DNA from: Sipunculus nudus
Taxonomy: Eukaryota; Annelida; Sipuncula; Golfingiida; Sipunculidae
Length of the DNA: 64,000 nucleotides
Direction of reading: 5' to 3'
NCBI GenBank assembly: GCA_026874595.1
Contig: CM049306.1
Coordinates: 2,744,019-2,808,018 of the forward strand
Position 1 is the first letter of the stretch. Every line of letters begins with the position of its first letter. Positions 27,556 to 40,874 of this stretch are shown piece after piece. Both the position numbers and the translations under genes were made by a program. Below the pieces are notes generated by a model. That model saw only the letters and a list, made by a program, of their open reading frames with translations, was not told the DNA's origin and made no database searches.

Positions 27556-29520
27556 GGTGATTAATTATGCCTCACAAACAAAGCGGTAATGAGATGTGCG
27601 TCACAATAAAGCGGTAAGGAAAGTGTCTCACAGTAAAGCGGTAATGAGAAGTGCCTCACAACAAAGCGGTGATGAGAAGTGCCTAACAACAAAGCGGTAA
27701 TCAGAACTGCCTCACAGTAATGCGGTAATGAGAAGTGCCTAACAGTAAAGCGGTAATGAGAAGTGCCTCACAACAAAGCGATAATGAGATGTGCGTCACA
27801 ACAAAGCGGTAAGGAAAATGCCTCACAGTAAAGCGGTAATGAGAAGTGCCTCACAACAAAGAGGTGATGAGAAGTGCCTAACAACAAAGCGATAAACAGA
27901 AGTGCCTCAAAATAAGGCAGGTTGATTAGAAGTGCCTCAAAACAAGGCAGGGTGATAAGAAGTGCCTCACAACAAGGCAGCTTGATGACAAGTGTCTCAA
28001 AACAATACAGGGTGATTAGATGTGCCTGAAAAAGGCAGGGTGATTAGAAGTGCCTGAAAAAGGCAGGGTGATTAGAAGTGCCTGAAAAAGGCAGGGTGAT
28101 TAGAAGTGCCTGAAAAAGGCAGGGTGATTAGAAGTGCCTGAAAAAGGCAGGGTGATTAAAAGTGCCTGAAAAAGGCAGGGTGATTAGAAGTGTATCAAAA
28201 CAATGCAGGATGATAAGAAGCACCTCACAACAAGTCAGCGTGATTATAACTACCTAAAAAAAAGGCAGGGTGATTAGACTTGCCTCACTACAAGGCAGAG
28301 TGATTAGTTGCCTCAAAACAATGCAGGATGATAAGAAATGCCTCCCATCAACGCAGTGCGATAAGAAGTGTCTCAAGACAAGGCAATGTGATTAAAAGTG
28401 TTTCACAACAAGGCAGGGTGATTAGAAGTGCCTCACAACAAGGCAGGTGATTAGAAGTGCCTCACTACAAGGCATGGTGATACGAAGTGCCTCGCAACAA
28501 GGCAAGGTGATTAAAAGTGCCTCACAACAAGGCAGGATGATTAAAAGTACCCTTAACACAAGGCAGAACGATAAGCAGTGCCTCACAACAAGGCAAGGTG
28601 ATTAGAAGTGCCTCAAAACAAGGCAGATAGTTAAATGTGCCTTAAAACAATGCAGGGTGATTAGAAGTGCCCAAAATAAGGCAGGGTGATTAGAAGTGCC
28701 TAACAAGAAGGCATAGTGGTGAAAAGTGCCTCGTAACAAGGCAGGATGATGAGAAGTGCCTCAAAACAAGGCAGGGTGATAAGAAGTGCCTCACAAGACA
28801 GGCTGATTAGAAGTGCCTCAAAACAAGGCAGGGTGATTAGAAGTCCCTTACAAGAAAGCATGGTGGTAAGTAGTGCCTCAAAACAAGGCAAGGTGATTAG
28901 AAGTGCCGCACAACAAGGCAGAGCGATTAGAAATGCCTCACAGCAAGGCAGAGTGATTAGAAGTGCTAAAAACAAGGCAGAGTGATTAGAAGTGCCTCAT
29001 AACAAGGCAGTGCGATTAAAAGTGCCTCACGACAAGGCAGTGTGATTTAAAGTGCCTCACAATGAGGCAGGGGAAATTGATTTGCCTTAAGACAAGGCAG
29101 GGTGATAAGAATTTCCTAACAACAAGGCAGAGTAATAAGAAGTGCCTCACAAGAGAGGGTGATTTGAAGTGCCTCAAAACGAGGCAGTGTGATTAGAAGT
29201 GCCTCAAAACAAGGCAGGGTGAGTAGAAGTGCCGCGCAAGAAGGCATGATGGTAAGAAGTGCCTCACAACAAGTCAGGGTGATAAGAAGTGCCGCACAAC
29301 AAGACAGGGTGATTAGAAGTGCCTCAAAACAAGGCAGTGTGATTAGAAGTGCCTCAAAATAAGGCAGGGTGATATGAAGTGCATCGCAACAAGGCAGGTG
29401 AATAGAAATGCCTCACAACAAGGCAGGGTGATTTGATTTGCTTAAAACAAGGCAGGGTGATCAGAAGTGCCTCACAACAAGGTTGGGTGATTAGAAATGC
29501 CTCGCAACAAGGCAGGGTAT
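27556..29520. repeat. 28-30-bp hairpin-containing tandem array
   Basis: About 65 copies. The typical unit is GTGATTAGAAGTGCCTCACA followed by ACAAGGCAGG (30 bp). The first part (27556-27900) uses a diverged unit with AAAGCGGTAATGAGAAGTGC. From about 27900 each unit holds TGCCT-CACAACA-AGGCA, a 5-bp stem with a 7-nt loop. A homogenised 28-bp block at 28012-28187 keeps the stem with a shorter loop, TGCCT-GAAAA-AGGCA. Short open frames across the array are by-products. Confidence 0.92.
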
Positions 29521-30045
29521 TATTGTAAAACATTTGTAAAAACGTAACAAAATAAAACATGGATCAAGGTGTAAGTCAGGAAACGAAGGTGACAATCTGG
29601 AAGAGTTGTAGAGCAAGAGTCCTGGTTCTGTAGAACATAAACTAAGATTTTGCGGATAGTGCTTTCATTAGGGATAGGTATGATGTTGTCACTCTTCCAT
29701 GTGGCAGTGGTGTTTTACTCTGTAGTTTATGCGTGATGCACGGTCTAACTTTGTCCTGTCCCGTTTTCTGCTCTTTGTGAAGAGTTGAGAGCACCATCCA
29801 TGGTCTGCTGAGTTTGACAGGTTTGTGAATGTGACCATTGTCCTGGATCCTAACCTGTCGTAATTCTTAAAAATTTTAAAATTGTGAAAAATGGATTGTT
29901 TCTAAGGATAATAAATAAAACTAATCATGAAACTGGGGAACGTTGCGATGCAATAGCTTTTTGTTCACAGATTAAAAAAAATGTTGGACTTAACCGTTGG
30001 TCGTTTATGATACATGTGTTTCCAGTCATTTTAATAAAACATAAT

Positions 30046-30205
30046 ATACAAAATACAGAAATGCAGAACAAAATATAGAGCGCACAGAAAATACAGAACG
30101 TGCAGAAACATAAAACAGAACCAGCAAAAACAGAATACAAAGGGTACAGAAAAAAATACCATGCGTGCAGAAACAAAATACAAAGCGTTCAGAAACAAAA
30201 TCCTA
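30046..30205. repeat. Degenerate CAGAA-rich repeat
   Basis: Imperfect copies of a unit containing GTGCAGAAACAAAATACA are spaced about 20-40 bp apart. Confidence 0.6.
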
Positions 30206-31462
30206 TTATCGCCCGGGACGGTCGCCCCCTAGATAGTAACAGTATACATAAATAAGGTGTAAAACAAACCATAGCCCTACTATTTCAAATATCTCGCTGA
30301 ACAATTCGCATCATCATAATCCATTGATTGACATATAGGAAGGATTATAGATTACTAACCAGACATTGCTTTGGTTGGCTCTCCAAAACTCATCCCCAAT
30401 GAAAATGACGGAGAGTGGGCGTGGCAGACCACAACGTCACTCCGACCACACGGCGTCTGGGAAAGGACGCCTCACGTCAGAAAGTAGGGATTTGTTAAAA
30501 ACATGCCTTATTTGGAAATATTGCAGAGATATCTACAGTGCGTATCTGTCTGTCACGGCGTTCATATGCAGGAGAAGAGGTCTCCGCGGGACGGTACAGA
30601 AAATAAAAACAGAACATGATTCAAGCAAATCAACCCTTGATATCCTTGTTTGATGAATTCCCTATTTGTTTCACCTTGTACAACAGTTCTTTTCAGCAGA
30701 ACTAATTTTTATTCAATTTATATACCGATGGCCTTTAAGATGAATTTAAGTACGTGTGATCCACATGGCAGATCCATAAATACACCATAATGACCTGTCC
30801 GATACATGATGTAATACTGGCGTCAGATTCACGCAATGCATACTTGAGTTGTTTAAATGTTTCCTCTTCTAAAGTATCACACAAAGTTAAATCTTTCAGC
30901 AAAAAAATATTCTTCTTTGATTGTGTAAGTCTTGATTTTCTCACATTCACAGCAATATGTATACAACATATATGTTACATTTTATGTAAGATTCATATGA
31001 AATTTTAACATTAATCTTAACATATTTTATCTTCACGCAATTTATGTATTTTCACTTGTAATGTCTTGTATAATGCTGTGTTTATATATGTCCACGGATG
31101 TATATTAGCCTGACTCGATACTTATGTAATCCTGGTACTTTTGTAATCCTGTTACAACCTTCAACCTCTTACACTTATTTCTCTCTTACCACTTTAAGGT
31201 TTTGGTATCATCAAACTACTTTGTTTCAGTTCAATTTTATGATACATATCTAAATAACTTAAAGCCCCATTAACATGTACAGTTTTGGAATCCTCATAAT
31301 ACCCTTTATTAGATCTGCTATATTTAAAGAAAATTCTTGTTATTGGTCTTATTTTTTTTTTAAATTAAAAGCCAATTTCTCATTATCTCACATCAAGCAG
31401 TAAGGATTCATTTAACAATAACGCCATCTTAAAATTCACACATATATCTCCAGGATTTTTAA

Positions 31463-31470
31463 TTATATAT

Positions 31471-31549
<79 letters not shown>
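31463..31549. repeat. (TA)n microsatellite
   Basis: Long TA run with an ACACACAT interruption near its start; one of the longest in the window. Confidence 0.95.
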
Positions 31550-31551
<2 letters not shown>

Positions 31552-32142
31552 CTTCCTTTCCTTAAATTTTGAACTAAGTGACACGTGATTCTTTGTTCAA
31601 AATTGCATGTTTCTGCTTAGTGGAATAAAAAAAGTAAAAAGGGAAGGCTTTAAGATTATGTGTTTCAAATTTGCACAATTGGATAACTTTATTCCTGACA
31701 GTCTGTAAAAAATATTGATCTGAAGATGGTGAAATGGACGCAATTACCATTTTGAGAGTAATTTTGTCCTGGTTGGCTGAAATGAACTGAAAAGTGAATG
31801 CAAGTGACGGTCGTTTAACAGGAATCCATTTTATGATCATATTTGTTAATGCCAAATGTCAAGTCTGTAACTGTCACAGTAAGAGGTCACAGTTTTAGGT
31901 GTCAATCCATTTGCCAATCAATCAGTGATTGAAGAATGTGTTGGTTCTCTCATGATACACGTGTGATCCTGTTTACACCCCACGTGGGGTTAACAGATCA
32001 GCTTTACTTTATGCTGAACGAAATCGTCAGTAACACGTGTTAGTGACAAGGTAGATATATCAATGTCCTACAGTAGTTAAGAAAAATTATGAAAAATTAA
32101 CATTTTATGATTTTAGATGATACTCACACCTTAAAACTCAAT

Positions 32143-32575
32143 TGAGTCCCTTACAGCTTTGAGTCTCTTGCAGCTTTGAGTCTGTTACAGCTTTGAGTCT
32201 CTTACAGTTTGAGTCTTTTACAGCCTAATGTCTCTTACAGCATTATGTCTCTTACAGCTTTTAGAATCCTACAGGGTTGACTCTCTTTCAGGTTTGATTC
32301 TCTTACAGCTTTGAGTCTTTAACAGCTTTGAGTCTCTTACAGATTTGAGTCTCTTACAGCTTTGAGTCTTTAACAGCTTTGAGTGTCTGACAGATTTCAT
32401 TCTCTTACAGCTTTTAGACTCTTAAAGCTTTATAGTCTCTTACAGCTTTGAGTCTCTTACCAGCTTTGGGTCTGTTACAGCTTTGATTCCTAACAGCCTT
32501 GAGTCTCTTACAGCTTTGGGTCTCTTACAGCTTTGGGTCTCTTACACCTTTTACCCTCTTACAGCTTTTACAGCA
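32143..32575. repeat. 17-bp tandem array, about 25 copies
   Basis: The unit is TTTGAGTCTCTTACAGC, with frequent single changes. Each copy carries CTCTTACAG, which resembles a 3' splice site on the plus strand and reads CTGTAAGAG, 5'-splice-site-like, on the minus strand. Confidence 0.9.
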
Positions 32576-32681
32576 TTCTCTGACATCTTCCAATCTCTCG
32601 CAAATTTAAATTCAAATTACATGCTTTAACCTACAACATGTAATGCCAGGAGCAACTTTGACTCTTTGTCTCTTTCTCTCT

Positions 32682-32684
<3 letters not shown>

Positions 32685-32734
<50 letters not shown>
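32685..32734. repeat. (TA)n microsatellite
   Basis: Perfect TA run after a CT-rich stretch. Confidence 0.95.
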
Positions 32735-32736
<2 letters not shown>

Positions 32737-33781
32737 GAGTGCATATTTTATAACACACACATATTTATATGTTCACAAAACATATGTGCATCGGTCAACG
32801 TGTTTTTATCTCGTTCTTACAACCCCTGGCATCATTGGTCTAGCTATTTTTTTTTCCTGCATGGCGCCACACGGGATTAGTAAAGACTTTTTCATTTATT
32901 CGAACTTCAGGGCGGGCTAAAATTTGCTGTGTCAATTACATCTTGGTTACCTAGACCATAGTATGATTTTCATTATGTTTTATCCTTTTCACAAAGTTTA
33001 AAGGGGGGGGGGGGGGGTTGCTACGAAAATCACAAATCTGTGCTTGGGAATGGTATGTCCCCTTTGATCTGTTGTTTGTAACTAAGCCATGACGCACGTT
33101 GAAGTCAGGATTTATTTACTACCAAATCTTGATGCTTAACTGAGATTAAAAAAAAATCTTAATGGTAAAATTTATTATCTGATGTGCGAGGAAGGTCAAC
33201 ATGCTCATGTTTTGTAATGTTAATTAGTTTTCTATTATAAATAATTATCTGGTCTGGCTGGCATTCTCTGCTATCACAATGTGTTCTTTACTTTACTGAC
33301 TTGTTTTGCCCCACACGTTCACCGGCTTGTTAACTTTACAGTATTTATAAAACAAAACAAACAATGTTTGTACCTTGAAGATACATACAATAGACAACCA
33401 CAACTGCTTATGTTTTGGGTTGAATGACGAGGAAAAATGTTTTATTATACATGTTAGAAGGTCGTCCGCTGTCAGCTAGTTTGTCATGTCTTTAGACGCG
33501 TCAGTACGGGCAGGGGTGGGGGAGGGTGTTGATGGGGATATATATAACCCCACATTTTAGCAAGGGGGGTGGTAAATGTAATTATCCCCCTGCGATCCAA
33601 AGAATAGTATTTATATATTGGAAATGAAATATATATATCATTATACACTTTCTAGTTTACTATGAAATATAATTTATCTAAACCTGGTTTAGAATTAACT
33701 TATACTGGAAACATACCTATTTTAAACCTTATACTTATATAACTTTGTAATATATTCGAAATGTGTCATACAGACAATATA

Positions 33782-33783
<2 letters not shown>

Positions 33784-33826
<43 letters not shown>
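33784..33826. repeat. (TA)n microsatellite
   Basis: Perfect TA run followed by a TATATGTGTGTG stretch. Confidence 0.95.
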
Positions 33827-33828
<2 letters not shown>

Positions 33829-36679
33829 CGTGTATATATATGTGTGTGTGTTTATAAACAAATTTCCCAACACTAATTACCCTCCTTCTCCGTGTCATCC
33901 TCCGGACTTCGCAGATACATTACCGCTGATTCACGCCCACACAAACAACATTACACGCCCCCTAGTGACCAGTACAGGAAAAACAGAAACATTTTCCTCA
34001 TAAGTACAAAAGTGTTTACAGACAGCATGATTCACTGTATATCATACAACGTTCTAAAGCAGTGTTATCCACTCTAAGTTTGTTCACTAACAAATAAATC
34101 ATCTTGGAATAATTACCCGTGAACACGGACAGAGACAGCGACACAAATAGTATACAACATCTGATGTTAATTTAAACCCATCAACCTAATAAACATGGTA
34201 TTTTACAATTACTACCATACCTAACAACGTCACCAGGCCTTGTAAATGAACCAACAATTATCTCTCAATTTGCCCGTGGCAGATACTGCTTTATGATAAG
34301 TCAACATGTTGGTTAGTATTATAGCGTCGCCTACGATGTCCGGTTTTTTTATTTTTCAAAAGGAATTGCGTTTGAAATGCTCTAATAACCGCGTCGGGAA
34401 ACTAGTTTATCAACCTGTGGAATGCACAAAGTAGCTGAAGCATTTCTTAATGTACAAACCTGAACGCGATAACACTTAATGGCACCCGCCCACCTCTAAA
34501 TAAGAACAAAATCAAAGTAGAGAGACTAGTGATGTTTATGTACGCGGGAGGGAGACCCGCTGTGTGCAAGGGCTTGTGGAACCTCGGTGACTTTAAGAAC
34601 GGTGCAGTCGGAGTGGATAATCAAATCTGACATTTAATTTATGAAATATGTTTACAATTTAACATTAACACGTCGAGTATCATCTAAGTTCGTTATGGTA
34701 CCTGCCCTCATACTGATTAATACCTGGTTGTTATATACATTTCTGGATCCCCGAGTGATTATACTTTCACATACAACCACATAAACCACATCTATTTTTC
34801 CTTAAAATACAGTGTTTGTATTGTTGATCTAGCCCTTGCTACTGAGTAAATGTGTTTAACAGATATAAATTATTACAGTTAATAATTCATTATTTAGAGT
34901 TTAAGACTAAATGAAAATTAATGTTAAAGGCTGCACATTTTGTCAACACATCCTGACTTTCAGTTAAGTCACTGAACTTGGTTACACCATTTATTTTTTT
35001 TATTAATCAAATTTCCTTATTGAAAATCAATGTTTTTTTAAGTACCAACCGAAATTGTGAATGTAAATGAATAACAGTTAATTGGTATTGGGACAGGTAA
35101 AACAGGTATATTGGTACATATTGGGACCGGTAAAACAGGTATATCAATACATATTGGGATAGATAAGATAGATATGTTGATACATATTGGGACAGGTAAG
35201 ACAGGTATGTTTATAAATATTGGTACAGGTAAGACAGGTATGTTAATACATATTGGGCAGATAAGACAGGTATGTTAATACATACTGGGATAGGTAAGAC
35301 AGGTATGTTTATACATATTGGGACAGGTAAGGGAGGATTGTTAATACATATTGGGACTGGTAAAACAGGTATGTTATTACATAACGGGACAGATAAGACA
35401 GGTATGTTAATACATTTTGGGACAGATAAGACATATATGTTAATATATAGTGGGACAGGTAAGACAGTAAGTAAATATGTAGTGAGACAGGTAAGACATG
35501 TATGTTACTTGGTAGGGTAGTACATAGTGACACACTTCAGATAGGTAGGGCAGGACAGAGTGATACAGGTAAGATAGGTAAAAAGGGACCTATTGTTACA
35601 GATAAGATAGGTAGAGAGGTATGTAGTGATACACGTTAGATAGGTAGGGTAGGACAGAGAAATACAGGTAAGAAAGGTGGAGAAGGACACAGTGATACAG
35701 GTAAGATAGGTAAAAAGGGACATAGTGATACAGATAAGATAGATAGAGAGGAATGTAGTGATACACTTTAGATAGGTATGGTATGACATAGTGATACAGG
35801 TAAGATAGGTAGGATAGGACAAAGTGATACAGGTAAGATAGGTAGGGTAGGACAGAGTGATACAGGTAAGATAGGTAGTGTGCCATAGTGATACAGGTAA
35901 GATAGTTGAAAAGGGACACAGTGATACAGGTAAGATAGGTAGAGAGGTATGTAGTGATACACTTTAGATAGGTGGGGTAGGACATGATGATACAGGTAAG
36001 ATAGGTAGGGTAGGACAGAGTGATACAGGTAAGATAGGTAGAGAAGGACATAGTGACACAGGTAAAATAGGTAGGGTAGTTCATAGTGATACACGTAAGA
36101 TAGGTAGAGAACGATATAGTGACACACGTAAGATAGGTAGGGTAGGCAATAGTGATACAGGTAAGATAGGTAGAGAGGTATGGAGTGGTACACTTTAGAT
36201 AGGTAGGGTAGGACATAGTGATACAGGTAAGATAGGTAGGGTTGGCCATAGTGATACAGGTAAGATAGGTAGAGAGGTATGGAGTGGTACACTTTAGATA
36301 GGTAGGGTAGGACACAGTGATACAGGTAAGATAATTAGAGAAGGACATAGTGATACAGGTAATTTAGGTAGAGAGGGACATGGGGATGCAGGTAAGATAG
36401 GTAACAGGGACATATTGATACAGGTAAGATAGGTAAAAAGGGACATAGTAATACAGGTCAGATATGTAGAGAGGTATGTAGTGATACACTTAGAAGGTAG
36501 GGTAGGACATAGTGATACAGGTAAGATAAGAAGAGAAGGACAGAGTGATACAGGTAAGATAGGTAGGGTAGGACATAGTGATACAGGTAAGATAGGTAGG
36601 GTTGGCCATAGTGATACAGGTAAGATAGGTAGAGAGGTATGGAGTGGTACACTTTAGATAGGTAGGGTAGGACACAGTG

Positions 36680-39600
36680 ATACAGGTAAGATAATTAGAG
36701 AAGGACATAGTGATACAGGTAATTTAGGTAGAGAGGGACATGGGGATGCAGGTAAGATAGGTAACAGGGACATATTGATACAGGTAAGATAGGTAAAAAG
36801 GGACATAGTAATACAGGTCAGATATGTAGAGAGGTATGTAGTGATACACTTAGAAGGTAGGGTAGGACATAGTGATACAGGTAAGATAAGAAGAGAAGGA
36901 CAGAGTGATACAGGTAAGATAGGTAGGGTAGGACAAAGTGATACAGGTAAGATAGGTAGGGTAGGACATAGTGATAGAGGTAAGATAGGTAGAGAGGTAT
37001 GTAGTGATACACTTTAGATAGGTAGGGTAGGAAATAGTGATACAGGTAAGATAGGTAGGGTAGGACATAGTGATACAGGTAAGATAGGTAGGGTAGGACA
37101 TAGTGATACAGGTAAGATAGGTAGGGTAGGACAGAGTGATACAGGTAAGATAGGTAGGGTAGGACAGAGTGATACAGGTAAGATAAGAAGAGAAGGACAG
37201 AGTGATACAGGTAAGATAGGTAGAGAGGTATGGAGTGGTACACTTTAGATAGGTAGGGTCGGACACAGTGATACAGGTAAGATAATTAGAGAAGGACATA
37301 GTGATACAGGTAATTTAGGTAGAGAGGGACATAGTGATACAGGTAAGATAGGTAGGGTAGGAAATAGTGATAGAGGTAAGATAGGTAGAGAGGCATGTAG
37401 TGATACACTTTAGATAGGTAGGGTAGGAAATAGTGATACAGGTAAGATAGGTAGGGTAGGACAGAGTGATACTGGTAAGATAGGTAGGGAAGGACATAGT
37501 GATACAGGTAAGATAGGTAGGGGAGGACATAGTGATAGAGGTAAGATAGGTAGAGAGGTATGTAGTGATACACTTTAGATAGGTAGGGTAGGAAATAGTG
37601 ATACAGGTAAGATAGGTAGGGTAGGACAGAGTGATACAGGTAAGATAGGTAGGGTAGGACAGAGTGATACAGGTAAGATAGGTAGGGTAGGACAGAGTGA
37701 TACAGGTAAGATAGGTAGGGGAGGACATAGTGATAGAGGTAAGATAGGTAGAGAGGTATGTAGTGATACACTTTAGATAGGTAGGGTAGGAAATAGTGAT
37801 ACAGGTAAGATAGGTAGGGTAGGACAGAGTGATATAGGTAAGATAGGTAGGGTAGGACAGAGTGATACAGGTAAGATAGGTAGGGTAGGACAGAGTGATA
37901 CAGGTAAGATAGGTAGGGTAGGAAATAGTGATACAGGTAAGATAGGTAGGGTGGGACAGAGTGATACAGATAAGAAAGGTAGGGTAGGCATAGTGATACA
38001 GGTAAGAAAGGTAGGGTAGGACATAGTGATACAGGTAAGATAGGTAGGGTAGGACATAGTGATACAGGTAAGATAGGTAGGGTAGGAAATAGTGATACAG
38101 GTAAGATAGGTAGGGTAGGACAGAGTGATACAGATAAGAAAGGTAGGGTAGGGCATAGTGATACAGATAAGAAAGGTAGGGTAGGCATAGTGATACAGGT
38201 AAGATAGGTAGGGTAGGAAATAGTGATACAGGTAAGATAGGTAGGGTAGGACATAGTGATACAGATAAGAAAGGTAGGATAGGGCATAGTGATACAGATA
38301 AGAAAGGTAGGGTAGGCATAGTGATACATAGGTTAGATTGATAGTATGATACATGTTGTAACAGGTGAGAGAGGCATGTATTATCAAAAACTTACAGGAT
38401 ATATAGAATGCACTGAATAAGATACAGCACAGATAGATAAGTAGGACAGGTATAGATTGAAACAAGTAAGATAAGTAAAAAGGGTCATAGTGATACAGGT
38501 AAGATAGGTAAAAAGGGACACGGTGATACAAGTAAGATAGGTAGAGAGGTATGTAGTCATACATTTAAGATAGGTAGGGCAGGACATAGTGATACAGGTA
38601 AGATAGGTAGGGTAGTTCAGAGTGATACAGGCACGATAGGTAAAAAGGCACATAGTGATACAGGTAAGATAGCTAGAGAGGTATGTAGTGATACACATTA
38701 GATAGGTAGGATAGGACAAAGTTATACAGGTAAGATAAGTAGAGAAGGACAGAGTGATACAGGTAAGATAGGTAATAGGGACATAGTGATACAGGTAAGA
38801 TAGGTAAAAAGGGACATAATGGTACAGGTAAGATAGGTAAAAAGGGACATAGTGATACAGGTAATATAAGTAGAGAAGGACATAGTGATAGAGGTAAAAA
38901 AGGTAGAGAGGTATGTAGTGATACACTTTAGATAGGTAGGGTAGGAAATACAGATACAGGTAAGATAGGTAGAGAGGTATGTAGTGATACACTTTAGATA
39001 GGTAGGGTAGGAAATAGTGATACAGGTAAGATAGGTAGAGAGGTATGTAGTGATACACTTTAGATAGGTAGGGAAGGAAATAGAGATACAGGTAAGATAG
39101 GTAGAGAGGTATGTAGTGATACACTTTAGATAGGTAGGGCAGGACATAGTGATACAGGTAAGATAGGTAGAGGGTATGTAGTGATACACTTAGATAGGTA
39201 GGGTAGGACATAGTGATACAGGTAAGATAGGTAGAGGGTATGTAGTGATACACTTTAGATAGGTAGGGCAGGACATAGTGATACAGGTAAGATAGGTAGA
39301 GGGTATGTAGTGATACACTTTAGATAGGTAGGGTAGGACATAGTGATACAGGTAAGATTGGTAGCGAGGAACAAAGTGATACAGATAAGAAAGGTAGGGT
39401 AGGCATAGTGATACATAGGTTAGATTGATAGTATGATACATGTTGTAACAGGTGAGAGAGGCATGTATTATCAAAAACTTACAGGATATATAGAATGCAC
39501 TGAATAAGGTGCAGCACAGATAGATAGGTAGGACAGGTATAGATTGATACAGGTAAGATAAGTAAAAAGGGTCATAGTGATACAGGTAAGATAGGTAAAA

Positions 39601-40859
39601 AGGGACACAGTGATACAGGTAAGATAGGTAGAGAGGTATGTAATGATACACTTTAGATAGGTAGGGTAGGAAATAGAGATACAGGTAAGATTGGTAGCGA
39701 GGAACAAATTGATACAGATAAGAAAAGTAGGGTAGGCATAGTGATACATAGGTTAGATTGATAGTATGATACATGTTGTAACAGGTGAGAGAGGCATGTA
39801 TTATCAAAAACTTACAGGATATATAGAATGCACTGAATAAGGTACAGCACAGATAGATAGGTAGGACAGGTATAGATTGATACAGGTAAGATAAGTAAAA
39901 AGGGTCATAGTGATACAGGTAAGATAGGTAAAAAGGGACACAGTGATACAGGTAAGATAGGTAGAGAGGTATGTAATGATACACTTTAGATAGGTAGGGT
40001 AGGAAATAGAGATACAGGTAAGATTGGTAGCGAGGAACAAATTGATACAGATAAGAAAAGTAGGGTAGGCATAGTGATACATAGGTTAGATTGATAGTAT
40101 GATACATGTTGTAACAGGTGAGAGAGGCATGTATTATCAAAAACTTACAGGATATATAGAATGCACTGAATAAGGTACAGCACAGATAGATAGGTAGGAC
40201 AGGTATAGATTGATACAGGTAAGATAAGTAAAAAGGGTCATAGTGATACAGGTAAGATAGGTAAAAAGGGACACAGTGATACAGGTAAGATAGGTAGAGA
40301 GGTATGTAATGATACACTTTAGATAGGTAGGGTAGGAAATAGAGATACAGGTAAGATTGGTAGCGAGGAACAAATTGATACAGATAAGAAAAGTAGGGTA
40401 GGCATAGTGATACATAGGTTAGATTGATAGTATGATACATGTTGTAACAGGTGAGAGAGGCATGTATTATCAAAAACTTACAGGATATATAGAATGCACT
40501 GAATAAGGTACAGCACAGATAGATAGGTAGGACAGGTATAGATTGATACAGGTAAGATAAGTAAAAAGGGTCATAGTGATACAGGTAAGATAGGTAGAGA
40601 GGTATGTAGTCATACATTTAAGATAGGTAGGGCAGGACATAGTGATACAGGTAAGATAGGTAGAGGGTATGTAGTGATACACTTTAGATAGGTAGGGTAG
40701 GACATAGTGATACAGGTAAGATAGGTAGAGAGGTATGTAGTCATACATTTAAGATAGGTAGGGCAGGACATAGTGATACAGGTAAGATAGGTAGAGAGGT
40801 ATGTAGTGATACACTTTAGATAGGTAGGGTAGGACATAGTGATACAGGTAAGATAGGTA
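36680..40859. repeat. 4,195-bp super-repeat, copy 1
   Basis: The left copy of the large tandem duplication. Landmarks such as GATAATTAGAGAAGG (36690) and ACATAGGTTAGATTG (38326) recur exactly 4,195 bp further on. Only a small number of single-base differences were noticed between the copies. Boundaries are approximate because the flanks are the same satellite. Confidence 0.88.
39413..40595. repeat. 333-bp higher-order repeat, about 3.5 copies
   Basis: The landmark ACATAGGTTAGATTGATAG lies at 39413, 39746, 40079 and 40412, exactly 333 bp apart. Each copy joins a non-33-bp segment of roughly 165 bp (with ATGTTGTAACAGGTGAGAG and CTTACAGGATATATAG) to several 33-bp monomers. The copies are nearly identical. 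Confidence 0.92.
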
Positions 40860-40874
40860 GAGAAGGACATAGTG

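Larger units (their letters stand above)
29521..32142. other. AT-rich flank, no gene recognised
   Basis: A degenerate repeat rich in ACAGAAAAATACAGAAC-like words spans about 30046-30205. A long (TA)n tract lies at 31463-31549. A plus-strand frame of 95 codons near 30366 has no recognisable domain. Confidence 0.55.
32576..35084. other. AT-rich flank, no gene recognised
   Basis: It holds (TA)n at 32685-32734 and 33784-33826, a G-run at about 33003-33018 and a G-rich stretch near 33510-33590. Small frames near 33761-34077 show no domain. Confidence 0.55.

Noticed and set aside
30366-30653. Plus-strand frame of 95 codons in a slightly GC-richer stretch
   Set aside because: No homologous domain recognised and no splice or promoter signal; the length is within chance.
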